Assembly (NCBI GenBank): GCA_963819715.1
Contig: CAWFXE010000002.1
Span: 372,001 to 436,000 of the forward strand
Reading direction: 5' to 3'
Source: DASUPK01 sp963819715
Lineage (GTDB): Bacteria > Actinomycetota > Thermoleophilia > Solirubrobacterales > 70-9
Length of the DNA: 64,000 bases
In this document: positions 26,507 through 34,678 of the stretch, piece after piece
Layout: each line of letters opens with the position of its first letter
How positions within the stretch are numbered: the first letter of the stretch is position 1
The notes under the pieces: model-generated
The model's input: the letters and a program-made list of their open reading frames with translations, nothing else
The model's database searches: none
What the model was told of the DNA's origin: nothing
Position numbers and translations under genes: made by a program

Positions 26507-27217
26507 TCAGCGCCGGGTTCTTGGGCCGGCCTCTACGAAGCTGGCCGAGTAGAGCAGCCTGCTTCCCTGGTAGCTGCAGCGGTATGCCCGCCCCGTGTCG
26601 AGCTTCTGGTGGGGCCCGCCTGCCGCGATGTTGGCAAAGCCCTGATGGGTCATGCAGCCACCCCGGCGGCGGGTGGGGCGCCGGCTCGCAAGCCAGCGAC
26701 TGGACTGTGACCCGTCCACCGCGAAGGCCGGTGCCCACGTGGGGATCGTCAACGCCACCATCTGCCCGGGTCCGAGCTTGAGGGGTCTCTCCAGGCTGAA
26801 GGTGGCCGTCTGGCCGAAGTGAGGTCGAAGACGCTGAACCTTGCTCTCACGCAGCAGGATGTAGGCCGGGCGACGGGAACGCCCACGACGGACCTTCTTC
26901 AGGATGGAGAGCCTCGCCTGCGACTCGCCGAATCTGCGGTTGAACCCCTTGCGCTCCGCGAGATCCGGCATACCGAGATCAATCGACCAGGAGACGATCC
27001 GGCCTTGCGCCGGACTTCGGAACAGCTTCCGCCGATTCCCGATGGAAGTCTGGAACGCGGTCACCCTTGCCTCGACCAGGCAGTTCTCCGGGCAGCTCGG
27101 CTCAGCCTCTCCGGTCGTCCCGAGGACTGCGGCGCCGGCGCCCCCCGGCGGAAGAGCAGTCACGGCGGCGGCGATCGCGGCAAGTGCACCGATAGCGGTG
27201 GCGCGTCGAAAGGCCAT
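26507..27217 (-). CDS. Secreted protein of unknown function
   Basis: 236 residues from ATG 27217 (a TTG at 27232 would add five). Signal segment TAIGALAAIAAAVTALPPGGAGA. The mature part has two close cysteines (CPENC), a beta-rich core GRIVSWSIDLGMPD, GQTATFSLERPLKLGPGQMVAL and a CMTHQGF ... YRCSY pair, suggesting a disulfide-stabilised jelly-roll-like fold. Convergent with the STAS gene. No family recognised. Confidence 0.65.
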   Translation of the reverse strand: MAFRRATAIGALAAIAAAVTALPPGGAGAAVLGTTGEAEPSCPENCLVEARVTAFQTSIGNRRKLFRSPAQGRIVSWSIDLGMPDLAERKGFNRRFGESQARLSILKKVRRGRSRRPAYILLRESKVQRLRPHFGQTATFSLERPLKLGPGQMVALTIPTWAPAFAVDGSQSSRWLASRRPTRRRGGCMTHQGFANIAAGGPHQKLDTGRAYRCSYQGSRLLYSASFVEAGPRTRR

Positions 27218-27271
27218 CGTCTGGGTCAACAAGTTGAGGGCGGCCTTGACTTGGCCAGCAGCCGGCGCCTG

Positions 27272-28009
27272 TCAGGCGCCTGACGAGGGCGGGTCGCCGC
27301 AAAGGAGCCAGCCGCCGTCCACACGCTCGAGTTTCCCTTCGCGTTCGAGACCGGCGATGGCCGTCGTCACCGACGGGCGCCTGGCGCCCACGAGGTCGGC
27401 GATCACTTCGTGAGTCAGGCGGAACGGGACTATGGTGCCCGCCGAAGTCACCTTCCCCCAGTTGCCGGCAAGGTGCCACAGGAGCAGGATCACCCTGTCC
27501 TCCACCCCGCGCATGGTCGCGATCGCGAGGAGGACGGCGAGCCAGCGAGACCGGCGAACGATCCGGCGAAGGAGCTCCTCACCGAAGTCCGGCCAGCGGC
27601 TCGCAACCAGCTTCCAGCGCTGATCGAGGACGCCCCCGACCGTAGGTTCGAGGACGGTCCACGTGGTCTTGGACGGAACCGGGTTGAGAGCGGAATCGTC
27701 GTCCCAGGGGCGCAGGATGTCGCCGGCACCGAGAATCTCACGGGAACGGGTACCGGCAATCTGGACGTCCCTCGTCAAGAGGCCGTCGATCACGAGGATG
27801 CCGAGGCCGCTCGTATCCACCAGTCCACCCAGGTGCCAGGGCCCGGGCGCGGCGGACACCTTCTTCGCCCCCAGCCCGATTCGGGCTTTCTCCCGGCTGG
27901 AGGGCGGAACGGCCTCCAGGAGCGCCGCGTCCATGTCGAGCACGCGGAGCTCTCCGTTGTTATTGGCTTCGACGATTCCTCCCTGACGTTTGTTCATCAC
28001 TGCTTGCAT
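27272..28009 (-). CDS. Crp/Fnr-family transcription regulator
   Basis: 245 residues. The N-terminal half resembles a divergent cyclic-nucleotide-binding barrel (LVDTSGLGILVIDGLLTRDV, LGAGDILRPWDDDS) but lacks the full RxAS phosphate-binding cassette. The C-terminal half is a winged helix with VEDRVILLLWHLAGNWG, PFRLTHEVIADLVGARRPSVTTAIAGLEREGKLE, the Crp recognition-helix pattern. Lies between secreted-protein genes and upstream of riboswitch 3, oriented away from it. Ligand unknown. Confidence 0.87.
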   Translation of the reverse strand: MQAVMNKRQGGIVEANNNGELRVLDMDAALLEAVPPSSREKARIGLGAKKVSAAPGPWHLGGLVDTSGLGILVIDGLLTRDVQIAGTRSREILGAGDILRPWDDDSALNPVPSKTTWTVLEPTVGGVLDQRWKLVASRWPDFGEELLRRIVRRSRWLAVLLAIATMRGVEDRVILLLWHLAGNWGKVTSAGTIVPFRLTHEVIADLVGARRPSVTTAIAGLEREGKLERVDGGWLLCGDPPSSGA

Positions 28010-28182
28010 TGTTCATGGGAACACAAAAATCCGCGAGGAGGCGCGGTGTCAATTCCGCAGGCCCGCTCCGGTTCCTTGTCTGGCCCCTGACATTCGGATG
28101 ACGTCGGCCGAGAGGTTCGCGCCGCACCCGGTTTCCAGCGGCGAAAGACCTAGCTGAACCGCCGGGCCCCCGTGGATCGGCG

Positions 28183-28272
28183 GCCGGGGGACCCAAGTCC
28201 CTGGGGCGAACGCCGTCCACGACGGCGCACGCGACTCTGTCGCGTGAGTCCGGCAGCTAACCCCGGAAGCAG
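28183..28272 (+). promoter_or_regulatory. Cyclic di-AMP riboswitch 3
   Basis: Blocks GGGGGACCC, GGGGCGAAC, then GTGAGTCCGGCAGCTAAC and CCCGGAAGC in order, ending about 18 bases before the start of the RlpA-like gene. It heads a tightly overlapped three-gene operon. Confidence 0.88.
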
Positions 28273-28289
28273 ACAAGGAGAGGCAAAGC

Positions 28290-28897
28290 ATGAGAACTCG
28301 ATATGTGGGCGGGGCGTCGGCATGCGCCCTCCTGATCGCCGCGAGCGGGGTTTTCTCCAACCGAGCCATTGACCATGCCCACGCCGGCGGCGGCTACTAC
28401 CGGCTGCCGCTGGGATCCCGGGAGCTGCGGCTGGGCGATCGCGGCGCCGACGTCAAGACGCCCAACTGGGCGCTGCGGTCGGAATCGCTCGATGCGCCAC
28501 TCTTGAACAGCTTTGGCAGCCCGACCGACTCCGCCGTAAGGGCGCTCCAACTCTCGGCGGGCCTGGCGGGCGACGGCGTCGTCAGTCATCTGACGATGAA
28601 GGCGATCGCCGGACGCCTGCCCGTCTGCGAACCGCCTGGTACGGGTCTGGGCTATGGGGGCGCAGCACCGCCTGCGGCGCGCCGCTCACGCCTCGAACAA
28701 TCGGGGTGGCGCACCGGAGCCTCCCGTGCGGAACGCGGGTGACCGTGGCCTATCGGGGACGCTGGCGAAGAGCCCGCGTGATCGATCGCGGCCCCTATCG
28801 GAAGGGCTACGGGCTTGACCTGACGCGAAGGCTCGCCCGCAGGCTCGGTGTGGTCGCGCCCGGGACGGCGAAGGTCAAGGTGGGAGTGGCAGGATGA
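28290..28897 (+). pseudogene. Peptidoglycan-binding + RlpA-like (DPBB) protein, frameshifted
   Basis: ATG 28290 opens a signal-peptide-like start, then a PG-binding-1-like repeat (LGDRGADV ... SPTDSAVRALQLSAGLAGDG). At about 28640, inside GAACCGCCTGG, the frame slips by one missing base. In the -1 frame the protein continues WYGSGLWGRSTACGAPLT, VAHRSLPCGTRVTVAYRG and RVIDRGPYRKGYGLDLTR, a clear double-psi beta-barrel of the RlpA/expansin type with the catalytic-type Asp in DRGPY. Repaired length about 202 residues. Without the second frame the product would lose its whole enzymatic domain. The stop overlaps the next ATG by 4 bp, so the downstream frame is the genuine end. Confidence 0.82.
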
Positions 28898-29676
28898 TTC
28901 GGCCACCCACAAGGAGGAGTGCGCAGGTCGCGGCGGCTGCGGCGGCCCTCTTCGTCATCGGATTGGCGGCGCCCTGTCACGCGGCGGCCTGGAAATTGGG
29001 CCATCGGGCCCTGCACCTGCACACTCGAGGCAAGGATGTGCGGGCGCTGCAGCGTGACCTCACCCGGCTGAAGCAGCCGACGTCGGCGGACGGCGTCTAC
29101 GGCAAGGCGACCTGGAAGAGCGTCCGCCGCCTCGAGCGGTACCGCCTCTGGCCGGTGGACGGGGTCGTGGGGCGCTTCGAGGGGAGACGGATCAAGCGCG
29201 TCGTCGTCAAGCAGCGAACGCGCAAGGCGGCGGGCAAGCTGGCGGCGGCGGGCGCGTACCGATTCCCGGTCGGAGACCCGCACAACTTCGGCGGGCCGGC
29301 AGCGCGGTTCGGGGCGCTCCGCTCCGGCCACAGCCACGAGGGGCAGGACATCTTCGCGCCCTGCCGCACGCACCTCTATGCGGCCCAGGCCGGAACCGTG
29401 AAGACCAGCGCATACCAGGCGAGCGGAGCCGGCTACTACCTGGTGATCGACGGCGGCGACGACACCGACACCGTCTACATGCACATGGTCAAGCGTTCCT
29501 GGGCGCCGGTTGGAACGCCGCTGTACGCCGGGGAGCAGATCGGGCGGGTCGGCGAGAGCGGCAACGCGACGGGCTGCCACCTGCACTTCGAGCACTGGAC
29601 CGCGCCCGGCTGGTACGCGGGCGGACATCCATACGACCCGCTGCCCGACCTGCTGGCGTGGGACGCCTACTCATGA
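28894..29676 (+). CDS. M23 (LytM) metallopeptidase with PG-binding domain
   Basis: 260 residues: signal helix VAAAAAALFVIGLAAPCHA, a peptidoglycan-binding-1 repeat (HLHTRGKDVRALQRDLTRL ... DGVYGKATWKSVRRLE), then a LytM domain with the zinc ligands His and Asp in GHSHEGQDI and HxH in CHLHFEHW. Such enzymes cut peptide cross-bridges in peptidoglycan. ATGA overlap with the RlpA-like gene upstream and with the unknown gene downstream makes this the middle of a c-di-AMP-controlled operon. Confidence 0.93.
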   Translation: MIRPPTRRSAQVAAAAAALFVIGLAAPCHAAAWKLGHRALHLHTRGKDVRALQRDLTRLKQPTSADGVYGKATWKSVRRLERYRLWPVDGVVGRFEGRRIKRVVVKQRTRKAAGKLAAAGAYRFPVGDPHNFGGPAARFGALRSGHSHEGQDIFAPCRTHLYAAQAGTVKTSAYQASGAGYYLVIDGGDDTDTVYMHMVKRSWAPVGTPLYAGEQIGRVGESGNATGCHLHFEHWTAPGWYAGGHPYDPLPDLLAWDAYS

Positions 29677-30626
29677 GCCCACCCCGCGCCGGAGTGGCGG
29701 TCGCAATGCTGGAGGTCGCCATCGCCGTAGTCGCCGGGGGGAGTCCGGCTCTCGCGGCCTCATGTCCGGCCTCGCCCCCAATCCTGAGCCCCGGCGGACC
29801 GTCGGCGGCCCGGTTCACGATGCTGATCCGCGTGAACAAGGTGGAGAACGCCCGCAGCTATGCGAGCCGAGATCAGACCGCCGGCGGCCTCGCCGACCGG
29901 ATTCGGCCCCAGGACGTGTTCGTGGTCAACACCCGCCATCACGGCTCGTCGCCGGCGGAGTGGTCGAGCATCGTGGACGTGCTCACCGCGGCCTTTCCGT
30001 GCAACCGGATCGTGGCGCTGAATGGGCTGGGAGGCGCCCCGGACAGCCCGGGCTATGCATATGCCCTCCGGGGCAATCCCCGAATTTGGGCGCTGCTCAC
30101 CGACTGGGAGAGACTCGACTGGGCCGAGGCCCGGTCATCGAACCCCTACCTCGGCCCCTGGAGTGGCAGATTCCGGCGGACCGACAAGCGGATTCGCCGC
30201 TGGATCGGGCTGCTCACATCCCCGGGCAGCCCGGGGCGAGCAGGCGTCGTGCCTCCCCTGCGGGGCAAATGGAACTACGGACAGCTCGCCCGCGGCATGA
30301 AGGCGGCGAAGGGAGGGCTCCTGCGCCAGTACAAGCTCGCCAACTTCAAGCGAAAACGGCGCTCGAGGGGTCACGCCCGGTATCGCCGCAGGAAGTGGAG
30401 GGTTCATGCGGGAAACCTGAGCGTCCAGGTCTCGTTCACCGGGATTCCGCAGCCATGGTCCGGCTTGGCACTGCTTCGCACCTCCCCGGTGCGGGCGGCC
30501 GGCTGCACGCAGGCCGCTCTGCGGCACGGCGCGGGCGCCATCCTCTTCTGGGCCTCGCCGGATTCGATGCGCGCCCTGCTCTCGCTGCCGAGCATGTGCG
30601 CGCTGCGCCCGGGATACGGCTGCTGA
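29673..30626 (+). CDS. Secreted protein of unknown function in the c-di-AMP operon
   Basis: 317 residues from ATG 29673, overlapping the M23 stop. Signal segment VAVAMLEVAIAVVAGGSPALAA. The mature part reads like a glycosidase- or Rossmann-type alpha/beta domain (FTMLIRVNKVENARSYASRD, VFVVNTRHHGSSPAEWSSIVD, WALLTDWERLDW) followed by a basic segment KLANFKRKRRSRGHARYRRRK and a paired-cysteine tail. No family recognised. Its tight coupling to RlpA-like and M23 proteins suggests a wall-associated role. Confidence 0.72.
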   Translation: MSPPRAGVAVAMLEVAIAVVAGGSPALAASCPASPPILSPGGPSAARFTMLIRVNKVENARSYASRDQTAGGLADRIRPQDVFVVNTRHHGSSPAEWSSIVDVLTAAFPCNRIVALNGLGGAPDSPGYAYALRGNPRIWALLTDWERLDWAEARSSNPYLGPWSGRFRRTDKRIRRWIGLLTSPGSPGRAGVVPPLRGKWNYGQLARGMKAAKGGLLRQYKLANFKRKRRSRGHARYRRRKWRVHAGNLSVQVSFTGIPQPWSGLALLRTSPVRAAGCTQAALRHGAGAILFWASPDSMRALLSLPSMCALRPGYGC

Positions 30627-30727
30627 TGTCAGCTCGCTGACAAGCGGGAGTCCGCCGACCATCGCGGAGGGACGGCCTTTGCTTGACTGCCGGGCCAGCT
30701 GAGACACGCCGAATCCCGCCCGCGGGC

Positions 30728-30817
30728 GGGATCGGGGGAACCAACGCTCGTGGGGCGAAACCACACAGTGGTGGCGCAGGCTCCTTCCGCGCCAGCCCGT
30801 CAGCTAACCCCGAAGGC
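30728..30817 (+). promoter_or_regulatory. Cyclic di-AMP riboswitch 4
   Basis: Blocks GGGGGAACC, GGGGCGAAACC, CGCCAGCCCGTCAGCTAAC and CCCGAAGGC; one conserved G of CGAGCCC is C here. Followed by GAAGGAGG and the GTG of the NlpC/P60-like gene. Confidence 0.9.
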
Positions 30818-30834
30818 CGACGAAGGAGGTTCAG

Positions 30835-31416
30835 GTGCGCAGATACCGACCCGGGGACATGCCCCTGGCGCTCCCGGCGCTGGTAGTTGGCGCTGCGCTC
30901 CTCGCTGGATCAGCGTCCGCGCTCGCTCAGACGGGCGGCACGGAAACGCCGGGCGCGCCCACACCAGCCGCGTCAAGCGGGGTTCCCGGCATCGCGACTC
31001 TGGCTTCGGACGGGACCGCGATCCCTCCCACGGATGCGCCTCGGCCCGTCCGGAAGGCGATCCACGCGGGCAATCGAATTCACACCCGTCCGTACGTCTG
31101 GGGCGGTGGACACAACCGCAAGTTCAAGGGCAAGGGATATGACTGCTCCGGCGCTGTGAGCTACCTGCTTCATGCGGCGGGAATGCTGAAGAGCCCCCTT
31201 GCATCCGGCCCCCTGGCCCACGGCTGGGGTGTCCCGGGAGTGGGTCAGTGGATCACCGTCTATGCCAACAAGTCGCATGCCTATGCCGTGATCGCGGGCC
31301 TTCGCTGGGATACCTCCGCCGTCGGGGAGGCACTGGACCAGGGCAGCGGTCCCCGCTGGCGGGCGACGCAACGGTCCTCGACGACCTACCGCCCGCGCCA
31401 CTTCCGGGGCTACTAG
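30835..31416 (+). CDS. NlpC/P60-like peptidase under riboswitch 4
   Basis: 193 residues from GTG 30835 (GAAGGAGG 5 bases upstream). Signal core LALPALVVGAALLAGSASALA, Pro/Thr linker, then YVWGGGHNRKF, Cys about 104 in YDCSGAVSYLL and His about 148 in KSHAYAVIAGLRWDTS, ending GSGPRW. Very close to the 25.2 kb paralog in length and motif spacing, each with its own riboswitch, so the pair looks like a duplication that carried the leader along. Confidence 0.88.
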   Translation: MRRYRPGDMPLALPALVVGAALLAGSASALAQTGGTETPGAPTPAASSGVPGIATLASDGTAIPPTDAPRPVRKAIHAGNRIHTRPYVWGGGHNRKFKGKGYDCSGAVSYLLHAAGMLKSPLASGPLAHGWGVPGVGQWITVYANKSHAYAVIAGLRWDTSAVGEALDQGSGPRWRATQRSSTTYRPRHFRGY

Positions 31417-31435
31417 CGGGCGCGCGCCGGATGTC

Positions 31436-31455
31436 AGGGACCGGACATGGTCCCT
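31436..31455 (+). terminator. Terminator-like hairpin
   Basis: AGGGACC / GGTCCCT stem with a six-base loop, 20 bp after the NlpC/P60-like stop; no clear T-tract. Confidence 0.45.
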
Positions 31456-31838
31456 TGCGTCACGCGCTTCCCTTCGGGACGATCGGGTGCATGTACGCCG
31501 CTGTGATTTGCAGCTTCGCGGCGCTCGATGCCGCGGTCATCACGCAACTCGGCTATGCGCTGCACCAGCTTCAGCGCCGCCAGGGGGAAGGCGAAGACAG
31601 CAGGGATCGGCACCCGCGCAGCCTCACGGCACGCGACGAGCAGCAGCGAAGCGTTCGCAGCGGCCGGTCCGGCGAGCTGCTGAAGCGCGACCGGACCTAG
31701 CGGCTCAAAAGCGCCGACTGAGCGGGGCGTGCACCATGCGTCGTCCGGTGGCTGACAATCCGCGAGCCGGTGCCGCGACCGATCAACCCGGTCCTGGTTG
31801 TCCTCCGTGCATGCAAAACCAACCCAGAGGAGGAACGC
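31456..31838. other. Intergenic stretch without a supported gene
   Basis: About 380 bases. An open frame with a start at 31491 (MYAAVICSFAALDAAVITQL) is hydrophobic at first, then becomes low-complexity and charged; there is no ribosome site, so it is not called. The last 30 bases are the leader of the next gene. Confidence 0.4.
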
Positions 31839-32285
31839 ATGTCTCGGATTCGGAGATACCTGCCCCGGCCGGCCTTGATCGTGTCGATCATGGCCTTGGT
31901 CCTCGCGACCGCCGGGACCGCCCTCGCCGTCGGCCAATTCGGCGTCGGGGCGCTCAGGGACGGCGCCAGGCAGAAGGTCGTTGGCGTCGGCAAGCTCGTG
32001 AACGTCACAACGACTAGCGACGTTCCGGTCACCACGGCGCAGCAGAACACGACCACTGTGAAGGCGACCTGCCCCACTGCACCGATCGGGAATCTTCAGC
32101 CGATCTCCGGCGGCGTGAAGCTCGAGGTGAAGGACCCCGACTTCGTAGTGCTCGATTCGCACGTGATCGCGAACGGCTGGACCGCGACGGTCTACAACAA
32201 CACAGCGGATCTGCACAAGGCAGACGTGATCCTCTCCTGCGCTCGATCGATCGCGGTGAGCGGATCGACCTTGCCTACGTCCTAG
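31839..32285 (+). CDS. Small secreted protein with PRPALIVSI-type N-terminus
   Basis: 148 residues from ATG 31839 (GAGGAGGAACGC upstream). N-terminus RRYLPRPALIVSIMALVLA followed by TAGTALA resembles the PSPA...ALGGTAxA export segment seen again at 36.1 kb and, more distantly, at 41.1 kb. The mature part has a pair of cysteines (KATCP and LSCARS) flanking a beta-rich region GGVKLEVKDPDFVVL. Domain unknown. It is followed by a strong terminator. Confidence 0.75.
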   Translation: MSRIRRYLPRPALIVSIMALVLATAGTALAVGQFGVGALRDGARQKVVGVGKLVNVTTTSDVPVTTAQQNTTTVKATCPTAPIGNLQPISGGVKLEVKDPDFVVLDSHVIANGWTATVYNNTADLHKADVILSCARSIAVSGSTLPTS

Positions 32286-32321
32286 AGCGGTAGCGCCTGG
32301 TCCGACAGCGTCCGCTCCGTT

Positions 32322-32356
32322 GCGAAAGGGGTCGGCCTCGCGCCGGCCCCTTTCGC
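32322..32356 (+). terminator. Strong long-stem terminator
   Basis: 15-bp stem GCGAAAGGGGTCGGC / GCCGGCCCCTTTCGC (one G-U pair), CTCGC loop, just after the small secreted protein. Confidence 0.75.
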
Positions 32357-32509
32357 TTGCAGCCCGCCTGAACGCACCTTCACCGGTCGGAGCTCCGGCC
32401 CAATACGGGTCGCACACGCCGCGCTCGCGCAGCCCGCGAGCCGGTCGAGTCGGGCCAGCAGCCACTTGCGAGACTTCCGATAGCGACGCGACTTGCCTGT
32501 TGCAGCGCC

Positions 32510-32688
32510 GCTGTAAGAAAGGGCCGACGGCTGGGGCAGGCCGCTCATCTCGTCCAGCGTCTGGTCGTCCGTGACCAGAGGACGACGTTCGGCCTTGAAG
32601 CCGAAGGCGTTGTCCCGGTATCACTGGCCCTCGGCTGCGCGAGCGCGACCGAGAGGAAGGCCGCAATCGCAAGGACCACCAGGATCAC
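32510..32688 (-). pseudogene. N-terminal remnant of a sulfatase
   Basis: On the minus strand a GTG at 32688 opens a signal segment (ILVVLAIAAFLSVALAQPRA) leading into SRPNVVL. After one missing base the neighbouring frame continues VVTDDQTLDEM. RPNVV-(I/V)-x-TDDQ is the start of the alkaline-phosphatase-superfamily sulfatase domain, with the two metal-binding Asp residues. The formylglycine site and everything else of the enzyme are absent; the frame then runs on through unrelated basic residues. So this is a decayed fragment of about 55 codons. Confidence 0.68.
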
Positions 32689-32792
32689 GAAGTGAAGTCG
32701 CTCGTCGAGAAGCGTTGGACATCAACTGCTCCAACAATGCATCCCTCGCAAGGCTGCGGGATCGGGGTGTCAGCAGGCTGACATCGGGTCGC

Positions 32793-33590
32793 TCAGCTGC
32801 GGCGGCGGTAGAGGTACGCCGTGAGGGGGCCAAAGGTGGCGATGAGGATTGCGGAGGCGACCAGCACCCATGCGATCTGGGCGCCGCTGGCGGTGCCTTC
32901 CATGAGACCGCGTACCGCGGTGACGAGATGGGTCACCGGATTGACCTCGGTAACCGATTGAAGCCACGCCGGCATGGTTTCGGGGCGGACGAAGATGTTG
33001 CTCGTGAAGCCGAGCGGAAAGAGGACGACGAAACCAATGCTCATCACCGCATTGGGACTCCTGAGGATCAGGCCGAGGGTGGTCCAGACCCACGAGAGGG
33101 CGAAAGCGAAGACGAGGACGAGAGCTACGGCGGCGAGCACTCCGGCGGCGCCCCCTTTCGGATCGAATCCCATGGCGAGGCCCAGGCCGATCACCAGGAC
33201 CGAGGCGAGCAGATAGCGACCCAAGTCGCCGACCATCCCGCCGACTATCGGGGCCGGACGCCAGATCGGCAACGAGCGGAATCTGTCGAATGCCCCGGTC
33301 GCGAGGTCCCTGTTCAAAGTCACGCCGCTGTAGATCGTGACGAACACAACCGCGAGGGAGAGGGTGCCGGGGAGCAGGAATTGGAGGTAATCGTGAGGGG
33401 ATCCCGCGAGCGCGCCGCCGAAGAGATAGGTGAACATCAGGGTGAACAGCAACGGGATGCCGATCACGTCGCCCAGCTGCTCGGGAACGTGCTTGATCTT
33501 GAGCAGGGCGCGCCAGGCGAACGTCAGGGAGGCCGACACCGCACCCGCGTGCCGATGTCGACGACCTGCGAGTGGAAGATCGCCGGTCAT
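32793..33590 (-). CDS. ABC-2-type exporter permease (DrrB-like)
   Basis: 265 residues with six membrane helices and the ABC-2 pattern: LFGGALAG, a central FDRFRSLPIWRPAPIVGGMVGDL (the conserved cytosolic E/R-rich loop equivalent), LGLILRSPNAVMSIGFVVLFPLGFTSNIF and VNPVTHLVTAVRGLMEG. Overlaps the ATPase stop by 4 bp. With the ATPase it forms a drug or lipid exporter of daunorubicin-resistance type. Substrate unknown. Confidence 0.92.
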   Translation of the reverse strand: MTGDLPLAGRRHRHAGAVSASLTFAWRALLKIKHVPEQLGDVIGIPLLFTLMFTYLFGGALAGSPHDYLQFLLPGTLSLAVVFVTIYSGVTLNRDLATGAFDRFRSLPIWRPAPIVGGMVGDLGRYLLASVLVIGLGLAMGFDPKGGAAGVLAAVALVLVFAFALSWVWTTLGLILRSPNAVMSIGFVVLFPLGFTSNIFVRPETMPAWLQSVTEVNPVTHLVTAVRGLMEGTASGAQIAWVLVASAILIATFGPLTAYLYRRRS

Positions 33591-34603
33591 GCAGCAGCCT
33601 TCGGCTCGTCCGCGGAAGCCACCTCCGCCGGCCGACCGGTAAGCGCGAGGAACACCTCGTCCAGGCTGGGCTGCCCCAGGGAGAAGTCGCTCACCGCGAC
33701 TCCGGAGCGCGAGAGGGCTGCCAGGGCGTTCTGGGCCCGCTCGGCGGCGTCGCTCGCGCCGTCGCGCGACGGAATTTGCGCGGAGAGCCGTGCGTCGTCG
33801 GTCTCGCGGTGCACCGGGACGCCAAGCTCGGCGGCGAGTACCTGCTCCGCTCTGGGGCCCTGGGCGGAATCGATCAGTTGCAAGCGGAGCCTGCCCGTGC
33901 CGACGGAGGACTTGAGCTCGGCGCGCGTGCCTTCGGCGACCACGCGGCCCCTGTCGATGACAGCGATACGGTCGGCGAGCCGGTCGGCCTCGTCGAGATA
34001 CTGCGTGGTGAGGAGCACGGTAGTCCCCTGCCTAACCGTCGCCCGCACGATCTCCCAGAGCTGGTTGCGGCTACGCGGATCGAGTCCCGTGGTCGGCTCA
34101 TCGAGGAAGAGGAGGTCGGGGGTCGAGACGAGGCTCGCGGCGATGTCCAGCCGCCTTCGCATGCCGCCCGAGAGCCGTGTAGCCGGGACATCCCTGGCCT
34201 CGGCGAGACCGAGGCCTTCGAGCAACTCCGCGGCCCGCGAGCGGGCGCCTCTCCAGGTGTTGCCGAGGAGACGCCCGAGCATGACCAGATTCTCCAGCCC
34301 TGTCAGATCCTCGTCGACCGATGCGAACTGAGAGGTCAGGCTGATCCCGCTCCGCACCGCCGCCGCTTCGCGAACCACGTCGTGGCCAAGTACGCGCGCC
34401 GTTCCCTCGTCGGGTCGCAGCAGCGTGGCCAGGATGCGAATCGTGGTGGTCTTGCCCGCGCCATTTGGGCCCAGAAACCCATAGACGGAGCCTCGCGGGA
34501 CAGCCAGATCGACGCCGTCGAGGGCCCTCTTCGACCCGAAGTTCTTTACGAGCTGCCTGACCTCCACGGCGAGGTCGCCTGCGTTATTGGCGGATCTCAT
34601 CAT
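33587..34603 (-). CDS. ABC exporter ATP-binding protein (DrrA-like)
   Basis: 338 residues from ATG 34603. Walker A GPNGAGKTT at about 45-53, signature RLSGGMRRR, Walker B LLFLDEPTTGLD, and the C-terminal QPSLDEVFLALTG segment that defines DrrA-type ATPases. Longer upstream starts would cover the TetR operator. Translationally coupled to the permease. Divergent from a TetR gene, which most likely represses the pair. Confidence 0.94.
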   Translation of the reverse strand: MMRSANNAGDLAVEVRQLVKNFGSKRALDGVDLAVPRGSVYGFLGPNGAGKTTTIRILATLLRPDEGTARVLGHDVVREAAAVRSGISLTSQFASVDEDLTGLENLVMLGRLLGNTWRGARSRAAELLEGLGLAEARDVPATRLSGGMRRRLDIAASLVSTPDLLFLDEPTTGLDPRSRNQLWEIVRATVRQGTTVLLTTQYLDEADRLADRIAVIDRGRVVAEGTRAELKSSVGTGRLRLQLIDSAQGPRAEQVLAAELGVPVHRETDDARLSAQIPSRDGASDAAERAQNALAALSRSGVAVSDFSLGQPSLDEVFLALTGRPAEVASADEPKAAA

Positions 34604-34626
34604 CGTGTCCGACTCTAGCAAGTAGA

Positions 34627-34642
34627 CTGTCCATATGGACAG
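34627..34642. promoter_or_regulatory. TetR operator of the ABC exporter
   Basis: Perfect 16-bp palindrome CTGTCCATATGGACAG between the divergent DrrA-like and TetR starts. Confidence 0.8.
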
Positions 34643-34678
34643 GCCACACGGCCAAAGACTGAGCGCAGTGTCAGCGAA

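Noticed and set aside
31487..32017. Open frame overlapping the start of the 31839 gene
   Set aside because: Arg/Ala-rich frame without ribosome site and overlapping a better-supported gene start.
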